Source of the DNA: JAVBKU01 sp031553875
GTDB taxonomy: Bacteria > Bacteroidota > Bacteroidia > Bacteroidales > Rikenellaceae
Direction of reading: 5' to 3'
Length of the DNA: 20,282 nucleotides
NCBI GenBank assembly: GCA_031553875.1
Contig: JAVBKU010000029.1
Coordinates: 1-20,282 of the forward strand
Both the position numbers and the translations under genes were made by a program. Within the stretch, counting starts at the first letter, position 1. Each line of letters opens with the position of its first letter. This document shows, piece by piece, positions 6,262-14,665 of this stretch. The notes below the pieces were generated by a model, which searched no databases, was not told the DNA's origin, and saw only the letters and a program-made list of their open reading frames with translations.

Positions 6262-8301
6262 ATGAAGAAATTCAAACGTCATCTGGTAACTTCGGCATTG
6301 CCCTACGCCAACGGGCCGGTACACATCGGACACCTCGCAGGGGTATACGTGCCGTCGGATATATATGTGCGCTATCTCCGCTTGAGGGGCGAGGACGTGG
6401 TGTGGGTGTGCGGCTCCGACGAGCACGGCGTGCCCATCACCATCAAGGCCCGCCAGGAGGGCGTGACGCCGCAAGATATAGTGGACAAGTACCATTACAT
6501 GATCAAATCTTCATTCGAGGGTCTGGGCATATCCTTCGACATATATTCGCGCACGACGTCGGCCACACACCATAAGACGGCGTCGGATTTCTTCCGCACA
6601 CTCTACGACAAGGGCGAGTTTACCGAGAAGACCACCATGCAGTTCTACGACGAGGAGGCCAAGCAGTTCCTCGCCGACAGGTACGTGATGGGCACCTGCC
6701 CCCACTGCCAGAACGACAAGGCATACGGCGACCAGTGCGAGAGCTGCGGCACGACGCTCAACTCCATCGACCTTATAAATCCCCGCAGCGCCATCTCCGG
6801 CTCCGTGCCCGTGATGAGGGAGACCAAGCACTGGTACCTCCCCTTAGATAAGCACGAGCCCATGCTGCGCAAGTGGATCCTCGACGGACACAAGGAATGG
6901 AAGGCCAACGTCTACGGCCAATGTAAGAGCTGGCTCGACCTGGGACTGCAGCCACGCGCCGTGAGCCGCGACCTCGACTGGGGTATTCCCGTGCCTGTGG
7001 AGGGTGCCGAGGGTAAGGTGCTGTATGTTTGGTTTGACGCCCCCATCGGTTATATCTCCGCCACAAAGGACCTTACCCCCGACTGGGAGAAGTACTGGAA
7101 GAGCGAGGACACCAAGATGGTGCACTTCATCGGCAAGGACAATATCGTGTTTCACTGTATCGTGTTCCCCGCGATGCTCCACGCCCATGGCGAGTACATC
7201 CTGCCTGAGAATGTGCCGGGCAACGAGTTCCTCAACCTCGAGGGCGACAAGATATCCACCTCGCGTAACTGGGCGGTGTGGCTTCACGAATATCTCGAAG
7301 ATTTTCCCGGTAAGGAGGACGTGTTGAGGTACGTGCTCTGCGCCAACGCTCCCGAGACCAAGGACAACGACTTCACCTGGAAGGATTTCCAGGCCCGCAA
7401 CAATAACGAGTTAGTGGCCGTGCTCGGCAACTTCGTCAACCGCGCGCTGGTGCTGACGCAGAAATACTACGAGGGCGCCGTTCCCGCCATGGGCGAACTG
7501 ACCCAGTACGATAAGGATATTCTATCCGAACTACCCGAAATAAAGAGTGCGGTGGAGGAAAATATCGAGAACTACCGTTTCCGCGAGGCGCTCAAGGAGG
7601 CGATGAACATAGCCCGCCTGGGTAACAAGTACCTCGCCGACACAGAGCCTTGGAAGCTTATCAAGACCGACCCGGAGCGGGTGAAGACCATAATGAACAT
7701 CGCCCTCCAGATCACGGCCAACCTGGCTATCGTAGTGGAGCCGTTCATGCCTTTCACTTCGGCCAAGATACTGAAGATGATCGGTAAGGAGCCTTTCGGT
7801 TGGGATGCCCTGGGTAGGACGGATCTGCTCGCCGCGGGCCACGTTATCGCCGAGCCGCAGCTGTTGTTCGAGAAGATCGAGGATTCGGTGATCGAGGCCC
7901 AGCTCGAAAAATTGGCCGCCTCCCGCAAGGCCAACGCCGCAAAGGAGAATGGCAAGAAGATCGAAGAGCAGAAGGGCAGCGTGTCGTTCGACGACTTCGG
8001 GGGGATGGATATCAGGGTCGCTACGGTGCTGGAGGCCGAGAAGATAGCCAAGACCAAGAAACTCCTGAAGCTCACCATCGACACTGGTATCGACAAGCGT
8101 ACCATCGTTTCGGGCATAGCTGAGCACTACGAACCGGCCGACCTCGTGGGCAAGCAGATACTCGTGCTCGTGAACCTCGAGCCGAGAGAGCTCAAGGGCG
8201 TGATGTCGCAGGGCATGATACTCATGGCCACCGACCCCTCGGGCAAGATGGTCGTCGTGTCGCCCACCGAGAAGATGCCCAACGGCGCAGTGATAGGGTA
8301 A
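6262..8301 (+). CDS. metG: Methionyl-tRNA synthetase
   Basis: Class I aminoacyl-tRNA synthetase that charges initiator and elongator tRNA-Met in the cytoplasm. The 679-residue length is that of the long form with a C-terminal tRNA-binding domain. HIGH is at residues 21-24; the KMSKS loop reads KISTS at 330-334; a single zinc knuckle has C146, C149, C159 and C162. The anticodon-binding helical domain follows. A linker rich in Lys, Ala and Glu (about 550-572) leads to an EMAP/Arc1p-like OB-fold from about residue 574 (SFDDFGGMDIRVATV). The gene is complete. It precedes ilvE by 98 bp on the same strand. Confidence 0.97.
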   Translation: MKKFKRHLVTSALPYANGPVHIGHLAGVYVPSDIYVRYLRLRGEDVVWVCGSDEHGVPITIKARQEGVTPQDIVDKYHYMIKSSFEGLGISFDIYSRTTSATHHKTASDFFRTLYDKGEFTEKTTMQFYDEEAKQFLADRYVMGTCPHCQNDKAYGDQCESCGTTLNSIDLINPRSAISGSVPVMRETKHWYLPLDKHEPMLRKWILDGHKEWKANVYGQCKSWLDLGLQPRAVSRDLDWGIPVPVEGAEGKVLYVWFDAPIGYISATKDLTPDWEKYWKSEDTKMVHFIGKDNIVFHCIVFPAMLHAHGEYILPENVPGNEFLNLEGDKISTSRNWAVWLHEYLEDFPGKEDVLRYVLCANAPETKDNDFTWKDFQARNNNELVAVLGNFVNRALVLTQKYYEGAVPAMGELTQYDKDILSELPEIKSAVEENIENYRFREALKEAMNIARLGNKYLADTEPWKLIKTDPERVKTIMNIALQITANLAIVVEPFMPFTSAKILKMIGKEPFGWDALGRTDLLAAGHVIAEPQLLFEKIEDSVIEAQLEKLAASRKANAAKENGKKIEEQKGSVSFDDFGGMDIRVATVLEAEKIAKTKKLLKLTIDTGIDKRTIVSGIAEHYEPADLVGKQILVLVNLEPRELKGVMSQGMILMATDPSGKMVVVSPTEKMPNGAVIG

Positions 8302-8316
8302 AGGGCGGCGGGCCTG

Positions 8317-8330
8317 CCGGAAATTTCCGG
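8317..8330 (+). other. Perfect palindrome between metG and ilvE
   Basis: CCGGAAATTTCCGG is a 14-bp perfect palindrome, 15 bp after metG, followed by AACTTTTTGA. It may be a weak terminator or a regulator site. The rest of the 98-bp gap shows no clear TAnnTTTG box, so the promoter of ilvE is uncertain and read-through from metG is possible. Confidence 0.35.
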
Positions 8331-8399
8331 AACTTTTTGAAGTGAATAATTTAATACGGTCGTGCGGCCGTACGGAGAAAAAGATAAGAACAGAGTTGT

Positions 8400-9422
8400 A
8401 TGGATAATTTTATGGATTGGAAGAATCTGGGTTTTCAATATAGGAAGACGGATTTTAATATCAGGACCTATTTCAGGGACGGAGCGTGGACTACCCCCGA
8501 ACTCTCCTCCGATGAGAACATTACAATGCCCATGGCTGCCACCTGCCTCCACTACGGACAGGAGGCGTTCGAAGGACTTAAAGCCTACCGGGGCAAGGAC
8601 GGTAAGATCCGCCTGTTCCGCGTGGATGAGAACGCCAAGCGTATGAAGAACTCGGGCGATTACCTCAAGATGATGTCGCCGAGCATCGAACTTTTCACCG
8701 AATGCGTGAAGAAAGTCGTGCTGGCCAACGAACGTTTCGTGCCTCCCTACGGCACGGGAGCATCGCTCTATATCCGTCCGTTCCTTATTGGAACAGGTGC
8801 GCAGGTGGGTGTTGCTCCGGCCAAGGAGTACCTGTTCATGATTTTCGTAACGCCTGTGGGCCCGTACTATAAGGAGGGTTTCAGCCCCATCAAAGTTATC
8901 GTTGACCGCGACCACGACCGTGCTGCGCCTCTGGGTACCGGCCATATCAAAGCCGGCGGCAACTACGGCGCGTCGCTCACCTCGGCAGAAGAGGGCCATG
9001 CGAAGGGTTACCCCAGCGTTCTGTACCTCGATTCGAGCGAGAAGAAATATATCGACGAGTGCGGCGCGGCCAACTTCTTCGCTATCCGCGACGGCAAGTA
9101 TATAACTCCCAAGTCGTCGTCGGTACTTCCGTCGATCACCAATATGAGCCTCCAGACTCTGGCCGAAGATATGGGCCTCAAGGTCGAAAGGCGCAAGGTG
9201 GAATTCAACGAACTGCCCACCTTCGAGGAGGCCGGGTCGTGCGGTACCGCCGCGGTGATATCGCCCATCGGCAGCATATATGATCCCCTTACGGATAAGA
9301 CCGTAGTGTTCGGCGATGGCAAGAAGGCCGGTCCCTGGAGCACAAAACTCTACGAACAGCTTATCGGCATCCAGTACGGCGAGAAACCCGACACGCACGG
9401 GTGGACGACCGTTATAGGATAA
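8400..9422 (+). CDS. ilvE: Branched-chain amino acid aminotransferase
   Basis: PLP-dependent fold-type IV transaminase that makes or breaks down leucine, isoleucine and valine with 2-oxoglutarate/glutamate as partner. The 340-residue length matches the BCAT II type. HYGQEAFEGLKAYR is at residues 51-64, the PLP lysine is K184 in GHIKAGGNYGASL, and the segment YIDECGAANFF (about 217-227) carries the conserved glutamate and asparagine. I take the first ATG (8400); M5 is a possible alternative start. A strong terminator follows 20 bp after the stop. No other branched-chain pathway genes are in the window. Confidence 0.95.
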   Translation: MDNFMDWKNLGFQYRKTDFNIRTYFRDGAWTTPELSSDENITMPMAATCLHYGQEAFEGLKAYRGKDGKIRLFRVDENAKRMKNSGDYLKMMSPSIELFTECVKKVVLANERFVPPYGTGASLYIRPFLIGTGAQVGVAPAKEYLFMIFVTPVGPYYKEGFSPIKVIVDRDHDRAAPLGTGHIKAGGNYGASLTSAEEGHAKGYPSVLYLDSSEKKYIDECGAANFFAIRDGKYITPKSSSVLPSITNMSLQTLAEDMGLKVERRKVEFNELPTFEEAGSCGTAAVISPIGSIYDPLTDKTVVFGDGKKAGPWSTKLYEQLIGIQYGEKPDTHGWTTVIG

Positions 9423-9441
9423 CGGTTGAGGAATTAGAGGA

Positions 9442-9475
9442 GGGGCGGTTGCAAAAGCAACCGCCCCTTTTTTTT
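9442..9475 (+). terminator. Rho-independent terminator of ilvE
   Basis: An 11-bp GC-rich stem, GGGGCGGTTGC at 9442-9452 with its complement at 9457-9467, an AAAA loop and eight T residues (9468-9475). Confidence 0.95.
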
Positions 9476-9520
9476 ATATATAGGTATGTCTATGTCGCGG
9501 ATGTGTCGAAAATATCTTCA

Positions 9521-10061
9521 TTCTTAAAGCGCCGCAGGCGCTTGCCCTCCGCCAATTGGGGATATTCACGCCCGGACGAGGGTCGAGGGAATCCGTTAAA
9601 AAACGACGCTGTGTCTAACGACTGTTAGCGGGGACGAAGGTCCCGCTAAAAAGGAGGAGTTCGACGTTTTAGGATGTACGAAAACTCCTGTCAGTGAATA
9701 TCCGCAGGCGGCACTTTTTGGGTACCTTTTGTGTGCACAAAAGGTACAAGAGGGAAAATATTAATACAGGGAGATTCCTTTCGCCTTCAGCGGGACCTAC
9801 TTTTGCCATTGCCGCAAAAGTAGGCAAAAGGTCTAGCCGCGTCTTCTGCCGGGGTCTCTTCCGGGAGCTTCCCTCGTTACACGATAACAGAGGGTGATCT
9901 CCCTCACGAGACCTATTTCCGGCAGAAGCCCGAAGCGGCATTTGCACAAGGCTTACACCTTGTTAGTGTTTTCAGATGCGGGGATTGCAAGCGTCTTCGA
10001 CGCTTTAAGGGTTGGATAATCTTCTGCAAAAACAATTCTATCCGTGTGTCGGCAGACACTC
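9521..10061 (+). repeat. Structured intergenic repeat, copy B (complete unit)
   Basis: The only full copy fills most of the 718-bp gap between the convergent ilvE and nifJ. Its core, 9524-10008 (485 bp), is bounded by inverted terminal hairpins: 9524-9545 is the reverse complement of 9987-10008 at 19 of 22 positions. In order it holds terminal hairpin 1 (9527-9543); a nested hairpin (9600-9608 with 9662-9670, enclosing 9625-9649); AAAAGGAGGAGTT (9649-9661); a palindrome (9722-9747); an 11-bp stem (9796-9806 with 9814-9824); the 104-nt hairpin (9836-9939); a 6-bp stem (9946-9951 with 9958-9963); and terminal hairpin 2 (9989-10005). Its right side matches 1-338 and its left side matches 20090-20282. 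No transposase is present. A minus-strand reading frame at 9669-9947 appears to be only a by-product of the repeat. Confidence 0.92.
9836..9939 (+). other. 104-nt nested long hairpin in repeat copy B
   Basis: The equivalent of 125-228 at an offset of 9711. All paired segments are identical to copy A; the three substitutions (positions equivalent to 178, 207 and 220) fall in unpaired or stem-edge positions, and the one at the edge would still allow a G-U pair. Confidence 0.8.
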
Positions 10062-10078
10062 TGTGTGCCGGGAGGCAC

Positions 10079-10114
10079 AAAAAACCGCCCCTGCCTGATC
10101 AGGCAGGGGCGGTT
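10079..10114 (-). terminator. Rho-independent terminator of nifJ
   Basis: AACCGCCCCTGCCTGA (10083-10098) is followed immediately by its exact reverse complement (10099-10114), giving a 32-bp perfect palindrome. On the minus strand it ends in six T residues (10079-10084). It lies 26 bp after the nifJ stop codon. A smaller hairpin (10064-10079) lies just beyond. Confidence 0.93.
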
Positions 10115-10140
10115 CCGTTATTTAAAGTTACGCTTTAAGA

Positions 10141-13100
10141 TTATTTCTCGAAAGACATCTTAGCGAACCTCTGGTAGTTTTCGTAACGCCACTTGGCATT
10201 CTCCTCGGCGGCGGCGAACAGTTCCTTGGCTTCGGCCGGGAACGACTTCAGCAGTGAAGTGTAACGCACCTCCTTGTTGAGGAAGGCCTGGAACTTGCTC
10301 CAATCCGGCTCCTTGGAATCGTACTGGAAGGGGTTCTTGCCTTCAGCCTCCATAGAGGGGTTGTAGCGCCACAGGTGCCAGTAACCGCATTCTACGGCTT
10401 CCTTGCCTATGGTCTGGGTCCTTGTCATGCCGCCCTTGAGACCGTGGTTGATACAGGGAGCGTAGGCAATAACCAGTGACGGGCCGGGGTAAGCCTCGGC
10501 TTCCTTCAACACCTGGAACAGCTGGTTCTGGTTGGCGCCGATAGACACCTGGGCCACGTACACATAACCGTAGGTCATGGCGATGGCGCCGAGGTCCTTC
10601 TTGCGGATGCGCTTGCCGGCCGAAGCGAACTTGGCCACAGCGCCCACGGGAGTACTCTTCGACGACTGGCCGCCGGTGTTGGAGTAAACCTCTGTGTCGA
10701 CAACGAGGATGTTCACGTCAAGACCCGAAGCGATCACGTGGTCGAGACCGCCGAAGCCGATGTCATAGCCCCAACCGTCGCCGCCGATGATCCACTGCGA
10801 CTTCTTAACGAGGTACTTCTTCAGTTCGAGGATGCTCTTGCAGGTATCGCAACCGCAGGCTTCCATCATGGGGACCATCTTGGCGGCGGCGGCAGCGCTC
10901 TTGGCACTGTCGTTCATGCCTTCGATCCATTCGCCCATAGCGGCTTTCAGGTCGGCAGAGCACTTCTGGCAGTTGGCGATAGCGCCTTCCATCAGGTCTT
11001 TGAGCCTTTCGCGGAGTTTTTCAACGCCCACGTGCATACCGAGGCCGAATTCGGCGTTGTCCTCGAACAGTGAGTTAGCCCATGCGGGACCTTCGCCCTT
11101 GCTGTTGGTACAGTAGGGAGTGGAGGGAGCCGAGCCGCTGTAAATAGAGGTACAACCTGTAGCGTTGGCTACCATCATGCGGTCGCCGAACAGCTGTGTG
11201 ATAGTCTTGATATAGGGAGTTTCACCGCAACCCGCGCAAGCTCCGGAGAACTCGAACAGGGGCTGAGCGAACTGGCTGTTCTTGACAGTCTTGGTCTTGT
11301 CAACGACAGAGTCCTTGTAGCCGACCTTCTCGTCCATATAGTGCCAGCGGGCGTCTTCGGCCATCTGCGATTCGAGCGGCTTCATGGCCAGAGCCTTGGT
11401 AGGCGCGGGGCAGACGTCGACGCAGTTGCTGCAACCTGTACAGTCGAGCGGGCTGATCTGTATGCGGAACTTGTACTCCTTGGTGGCGCCCAGACCCTGC
11501 TTGGCGACTGTGCCTGCGGGAGCCGCGGCCAGTTCCGCTTCTGTGAGCAGGAACGGACGGATCACGGCGTGGGGGCACACATAGGCGCACTGGTTACACT
11601 GGATACAGTTGTCGGCCAACCATTCGGGAACGTTGGTGGCGATACCGCGCTTTTCCCACTTAGAAGTGGCGTTTTCCCATGTACCGTCCTCGCGGCCGTT
11701 GAAGGCGCTCACGGGGAGGTCGTCACCCTTCAGGGCGTTAACGGGGTAAACGATCTTCTTCACGAATTCGGGAGCGCCGTCTTCGGTAGCCTTGGCGGCC
11801 TTCACAGTGATGTTGGCCCATTCGGCGGGAACGTCGACCTTGATAACTTCCGATGCGCCCTTATCCACGGCGGCGTAGTTCATGTTGATGATATCCTCGC
11901 CCTTGTTGCCGTAAGACTTGAAGATAGCCTTCTTCATGTGTTCGACAGCCAGGTCAAAGGGGATCACGCCTGTGATCTTGAAGAACGCAGACTGCATGAT
12001 GGTATTGGTGCGGTTGCCCAGACCGATACCTTCGGCGATCTTCGTGGCGTTGATGATGTAGAAGTTGATATTGTTCTTGGCGAGCATAACCTTCATGTGG
12101 TCGGGCAGAGAGGCCTTTGTGGTCTCTGCGTCGTGCACGCTGTTAAGAAGGAACGAGCCGCCCTTCTTGATGCCCTTCAGCACGTCGTACTTGTCCACAT
12201 ACGAGGGAACGTGGCAGGCCACGAAGTCGGGAGTGGTAACCAGGTAGGGCGATGTGATGGGCTTGTCGCCGAAGCGCAGGTGCGAGGCTGTGTAACCGCC
12301 CGACTTCTTGGAGTCGTACGAGAAGTAAGCCTGGCAATATTTTTCGGTCGTTTCGCCGATGATCTTAATGGAGTTCTTGTTGGCACCCACGGTACCGTCG
12401 GCACCCAGGCCGAAGAAGATACCTTCGAAGGTACCCGGCTTGGCGAGGCTGATCTCTTCGCCCACGGGCAGAGAGAGGAAAGTCACGTCGTCGTTGATAC
12501 CCACGGTGAAACCGTTGCGGGGGCTCTTGGAAGCGAGGTTCTCGAATACGGCGATGATCTGCACGGGGGTGGTGTCCTTAGACGACAGACCGTAGCGGCC
12601 GCCGATGATCTCGGGCTGGTTCTTTTTGCCGTAGAACATATCCCTTACGTCGAGGTAGAGGGGTTCTCCGTTGGCTCCGGGCTCCTTGGTCCTGTCGAGG
12701 ACGCAGATCTTCTTAACGGAAGCGGGAAGAACGTTGAAGAAATATTTTTCCGAGAAGGGACGGTAGAGGTGTACGGTGATAAGACCGGTCTTTTCGCCCT
12801 TGGCGTTGAGGTAATCTACGGTTTCCTTGATGGTCTCTGTGATAGAGCCCATAGCCACGATGATGTTCTCAGCCTTGGCGTCGCCGTAGAAAGTGAACGG
12901 CTTGTACTCGCGGCCTGTGGCCTTGCTGATTCTCTCCATAGTCTCTGCTACCATGTCGGGCACGACGTCATAGAACTTGTTGCAGGCTTCGCGTGTCTGG
13001 AAGTAGATGTCTGAGTTCTGGGCGGTACCGCGTGTCACGGGGCTTTCGGGGCTCAGACCCCTCTGGCGGAATTCGGCCAGGGCCTTCTTGTCGAGCATGG

Positions 13101-13680
13101 AGAGCAGGGTGCCCTGTTCCATCATCTCGATCTTCTGTATTTCGTGTGATGTGCGGAAGCCGTCGAAGAAGTGCAGGAAGGGGATACGCGACTTGATGGA
13201 AACCAGGTGAGCGATACCCGCGAGGTCCATAACTTCCTGTACGGATCCTGTGGCCAACATGGCGAACCCGGTCTGGCGTGTGGCCATAACGTCCTGGTGG
13301 TCGCCGAAGATCGACAGGGCCTGTGAGGCAAGCGCGCGGGCTGATACGTGAAGTACGCCCGGGAGCAGTTCGCCCGCGATCTTGTACATGTTGGGGATCA
13401 TCAGAAGCAATCCCTGTGATGCGGTGAAGGTGGTCGAAAGCGCGCCCGACTGGAGCGAGCCGTGCAGGGCGCCGGCAGCACCGGCCTCAGACTGCATTTC
13501 AACGACTTTAACGGTTTCACCGAAAATGTTTTTACGACCGGCGGCCGCCCATTCATCTACATACTCCGCCATTGTAGACGAAGGAGTGATGGGATAAATG
13601 GCCGCTACTTCACTGAACATATACGAGATATGCGCCGCGGCGTAGTTGCCATCACAAGTGATAAATTTTTTCTGTGCCAT
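10141..13680 (-). CDS. nifJ: Pyruvate:ferredoxin (flavodoxin) oxidoreductase
   Basis: Single-chain cytoplasmic enzyme that converts pyruvate and CoA to acetyl-CoA, CO2 and reduced ferredoxin, using thiamine diphosphate and three [4Fe-4S] clusters. The 1179-residue length is typical. The N-terminal domain has YPITPSS at 29-35 and the pyruvate-contacting arginine at about R115. Two ferredoxin-type motifs are near residues 692-703 (CIQCNQCAYVCP) and 744-755 (CTGCSNCVDVCP). The TPP domain begins with CAGCGETPY near 811 and has GDGWGYDIGFGG near 969 and SNTGGQSSKSTP beyond it. The gene is monocistronic: its own promoter box upstream, a strong terminator downstream. It faces mtgA divergently across a 234-bp gap. 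Confidence 0.97.
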   Translation of the reverse strand: MAQKKFITCDGNYAAAHISYMFSEVAAIYPITPSSTMAEYVDEWAAAGRKNIFGETVKVVEMQSEAGAAGALHGSLQSGALSTTFTASQGLLLMIPNMYKIAGELLPGVLHVSARALASQALSIFGDHQDVMATRQTGFAMLATGSVQEVMDLAGIAHLVSIKSRIPFLHFFDGFRTSHEIQKIEMMEQGTLLSMLDKKALAEFRQRGLSPESPVTRGTAQNSDIYFQTREACNKFYDVVPDMVAETMERISKATGREYKPFTFYGDAKAENIIVAMGSITETIKETVDYLNAKGEKTGLITVHLYRPFSEKYFFNVLPASVKKICVLDRTKEPGANGEPLYLDVRDMFYGKKNQPEIIGGRYGLSSKDTTPVQIIAVFENLASKSPRNGFTVGINDDVTFLSLPVGEEISLAKPGTFEGIFFGLGADGTVGANKNSIKIIGETTEKYCQAYFSYDSKKSGGYTASHLRFGDKPITSPYLVTTPDFVACHVPSYVDKYDVLKGIKKGGSFLLNSVHDAETTKASLPDHMKVMLAKNNINFYIINATKIAEGIGLGNRTNTIMQSAFFKITGVIPFDLAVEHMKKAIFKSYGNKGEDIINMNYAAVDKGASEVIKVDVPAEWANITVKAAKATEDGAPEFVKKIVYPVNALKGDDLPVSAFNGREDGTWENATSKWEKRGIATNVPEWLADNCIQCNQCAYVCPHAVIRPFLLTEAELAAAPAGTVAKQGLGATKEYKFRIQISPLDCTGCSNCVDVCPAPTKALAMKPLESQMAEDARWHYMDEKVGYKDSVVDKTKTVKNSQFAQPLFEFSGACAGCGETPYIKTITQLFGDRMMVANATGCTSIYSGSAPSTPYCTNSKGEGPAWANSLFEDNAEFGLGMHVGVEKLRERLKDLMEGAIANCQKCSADLKAAMGEWIEGMNDSAKSAAAAAKMVPMMEACGCDTCKSILELKKYLVKKSQWIIGGDGWGYDIGFGGLDHVIASGLDVNILVVDTEVYSNTGGQSSKSTPVGAVAKFASAGKRIRKKDLGAIAMTYGYVYVAQVSIGANQNQLFQVLKEAEAYPGPSLVIAYAPCINHGLKGGMTRTQTIGKEAVECGYWHLWRYNPSMEAEGKNPFQYDSKEPDWSKFQAFLNKEVRYTSLLKSFPAEAKELFAAAEENAKWRYENYQRFAKMSFEK

Positions 13681-13748
13681 CTAAATAAGAGTGATAAATT
13701 GGGTTACTATCTTGATTCTGTTAATTTTCATGCCAAATAAAGCAGACG

Positions 13749-13756
13749 CAAAGATA
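13749..13756 (-). promoter_or_regulatory. Putative nifJ promoter -7 box
   Basis: On the minus strand the sequence is TATCTTTG, an exact TAnnTTTG match, about 70 bp before nifJ. There is no TTG at -33; instead the half-site of an inverted repeat lies there. Confidence 0.6.
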
Positions 13757-13771
13757 CTTTATTTTTTTTAA

Positions 13772-13790
13772 TATTCCCCACTCGGGAATA
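13772..13790. promoter_or_regulatory. Inverted repeat between divergent nifJ and mtgA promoters
   Basis: TATTCCC, 5 bp, GGGAATA is a perfect 7-bp inverted repeat. It overlaps the expected -33 region of both the nifJ box (13749-13756) and the mtgA box (13809-13816), neither of which has a TTG there. It is therefore a candidate regulator-binding site for both genes. The arrangement is seen; the function is inferred. Confidence 0.45.
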
Positions 13791-13808
13791 CAATTTGGAA
13801 TTTATTGA

Positions 13809-13816
13809 TAACTTTG
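13809..13816 (+). promoter_or_regulatory. Putative mtgA operon promoter -7 box
   Basis: TAACTTTG is an exact TAnnTTTG match, giving a leader of about 90 nt before the ATG at 13915. No TTG is seen at -33. Confidence 0.5.
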
Positions 13817-13914
13817 AAGGCTTTTTGTCCTGTTGCATAGAGATTTGCAGAGGCGGGATGATGTTGTGAGGCAGGGAGTTGACAGGGTGCCCGGAGCGGA
13901 TATTTTACCATCTT

Positions 13915-14661
13915 ATGTTGCTATTTCGTTACCTGTACAGAGTGATTATCTACGCGGCGATATTTTTCGCCGTCTTCTCCGTCGGCTATACGCTGATGCT
14001 GAGGGTGGTACCGGTGACGCTCACTCCCCTGAAGGTAAAACGGTTTTTCGAGGGGATCCCCTCGGGCAGGGTAGCGGTGCGGTCCAATTGGGTGCCGCTT
14101 AATGAGATCAATATGTCGATGGTCAGGGCCGTGATCGCCTCCGAGGATAATCACTTCATGACCCACAGTGGATTCGACTGGGAGCAGATAGACATCGCCA
14201 TAGAGCACAACCGCCGCGGCCGCAAGGTGAGGGGCGCCAGTACCATATCCCAGCAGACGGCCAAGAACGTGTTCTGCACCCCGGCCCGCACATGGTTCCG
14301 CAAGGGGGTCGAAACGTACTATACGGTGCTTATAGAAGCGCTTTGGAGCAAACGCAGGATCATGGAGGTCTACCTCAACATAATCGAGACGGGACGGGGT
14401 ATGTATGGAGTCGAGGCCCCGGCGCGCAGGGTATGGAAAAAGCACGCCTCCGACCTCAACCGACACGAGGCCTCGATGATAGCCACGGTGCTTCCCTGGC
14501 CGACGAGGATGAATCTTTTCCGCCCGTCGAGCTATGTGGTGCGGCGTTCGGAGCGTATCCGGAGGCTGATGAACAATGTGCCCGTGCCGGACTTCGACAA
14601 CCCGGCCAATAACAAGCCCGCAGACGAGGTAGTCAAACGGCCTAAATGGTTTATGAACTAA
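13915..14661 (+). CDS. mtgA: Monofunctional peptidoglycan transglycosylase
   Basis: Inner-membrane GT51 enzyme that polymerises lipid II into glycan strands. With the ATG at 13915 it has 248 residues, one N-terminal membrane span (about 8-28) and the family motifs in order: SEDNHF at 76-81 with catalytic E77, GASTISQQTAKNVF at 108-121, and KRRIMEVYLN at 146-155. There is no transpeptidase domain, so it is the monofunctional type. A longer frame from a TTG at 13879 adds only a non-hydrophobic leader, so I prefer the ATG directly before the hydrophobic segment. It ends 4 bp before the next gene, so the two are surely cotranscribed. Confidence 0.93.
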   Translation: MLLFRYLYRVIIYAAIFFAVFSVGYTLMLRVVPVTLTPLKVKRFFEGIPSGRVAVRSNWVPLNEINMSMVRAVIASEDNHFMTHSGFDWEQIDIAIEHNRRGRKVRGASTISQQTAKNVFCTPARTWFRKGVETYYTVLIEALWSKRRIMEVYLNIIETGRGMYGVEAPARRVWKKHASDLNRHEASMIATVLPWPTRMNLFRPSSYVVRRSERIRRLMNNVPVPDFDNPANNKPADEVVKRPKWFMN

Positions 14662-14665
14662 GGTT

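Noticed and set aside
8127..9398. Minus-strand open frame of 423 codons opposite ilvE and the metG end
   Set aside because: It runs across two real genes and their gap, with a composition typical of an antisense frame.
9669..9947. Minus-strand open frame of 92 codons inside repeat copy B
   Set aside because: It is composed of hairpin arms. The unpaired spacers vary in length between copies by amounts that are not all multiples of three, and no start signal is seen.
11341..13014. Plus-strand open frame of 557 codons opposite nifJ
   Set aside because: It is the antisense shadow of a highly conserved enzyme; no start signal or domain supports it.
13879..13914. TTG start giving a longer MtgA
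   Set aside because: The added residues are not conserved-looking and push the membrane span inward; the ATG at 13915 fits the family better.
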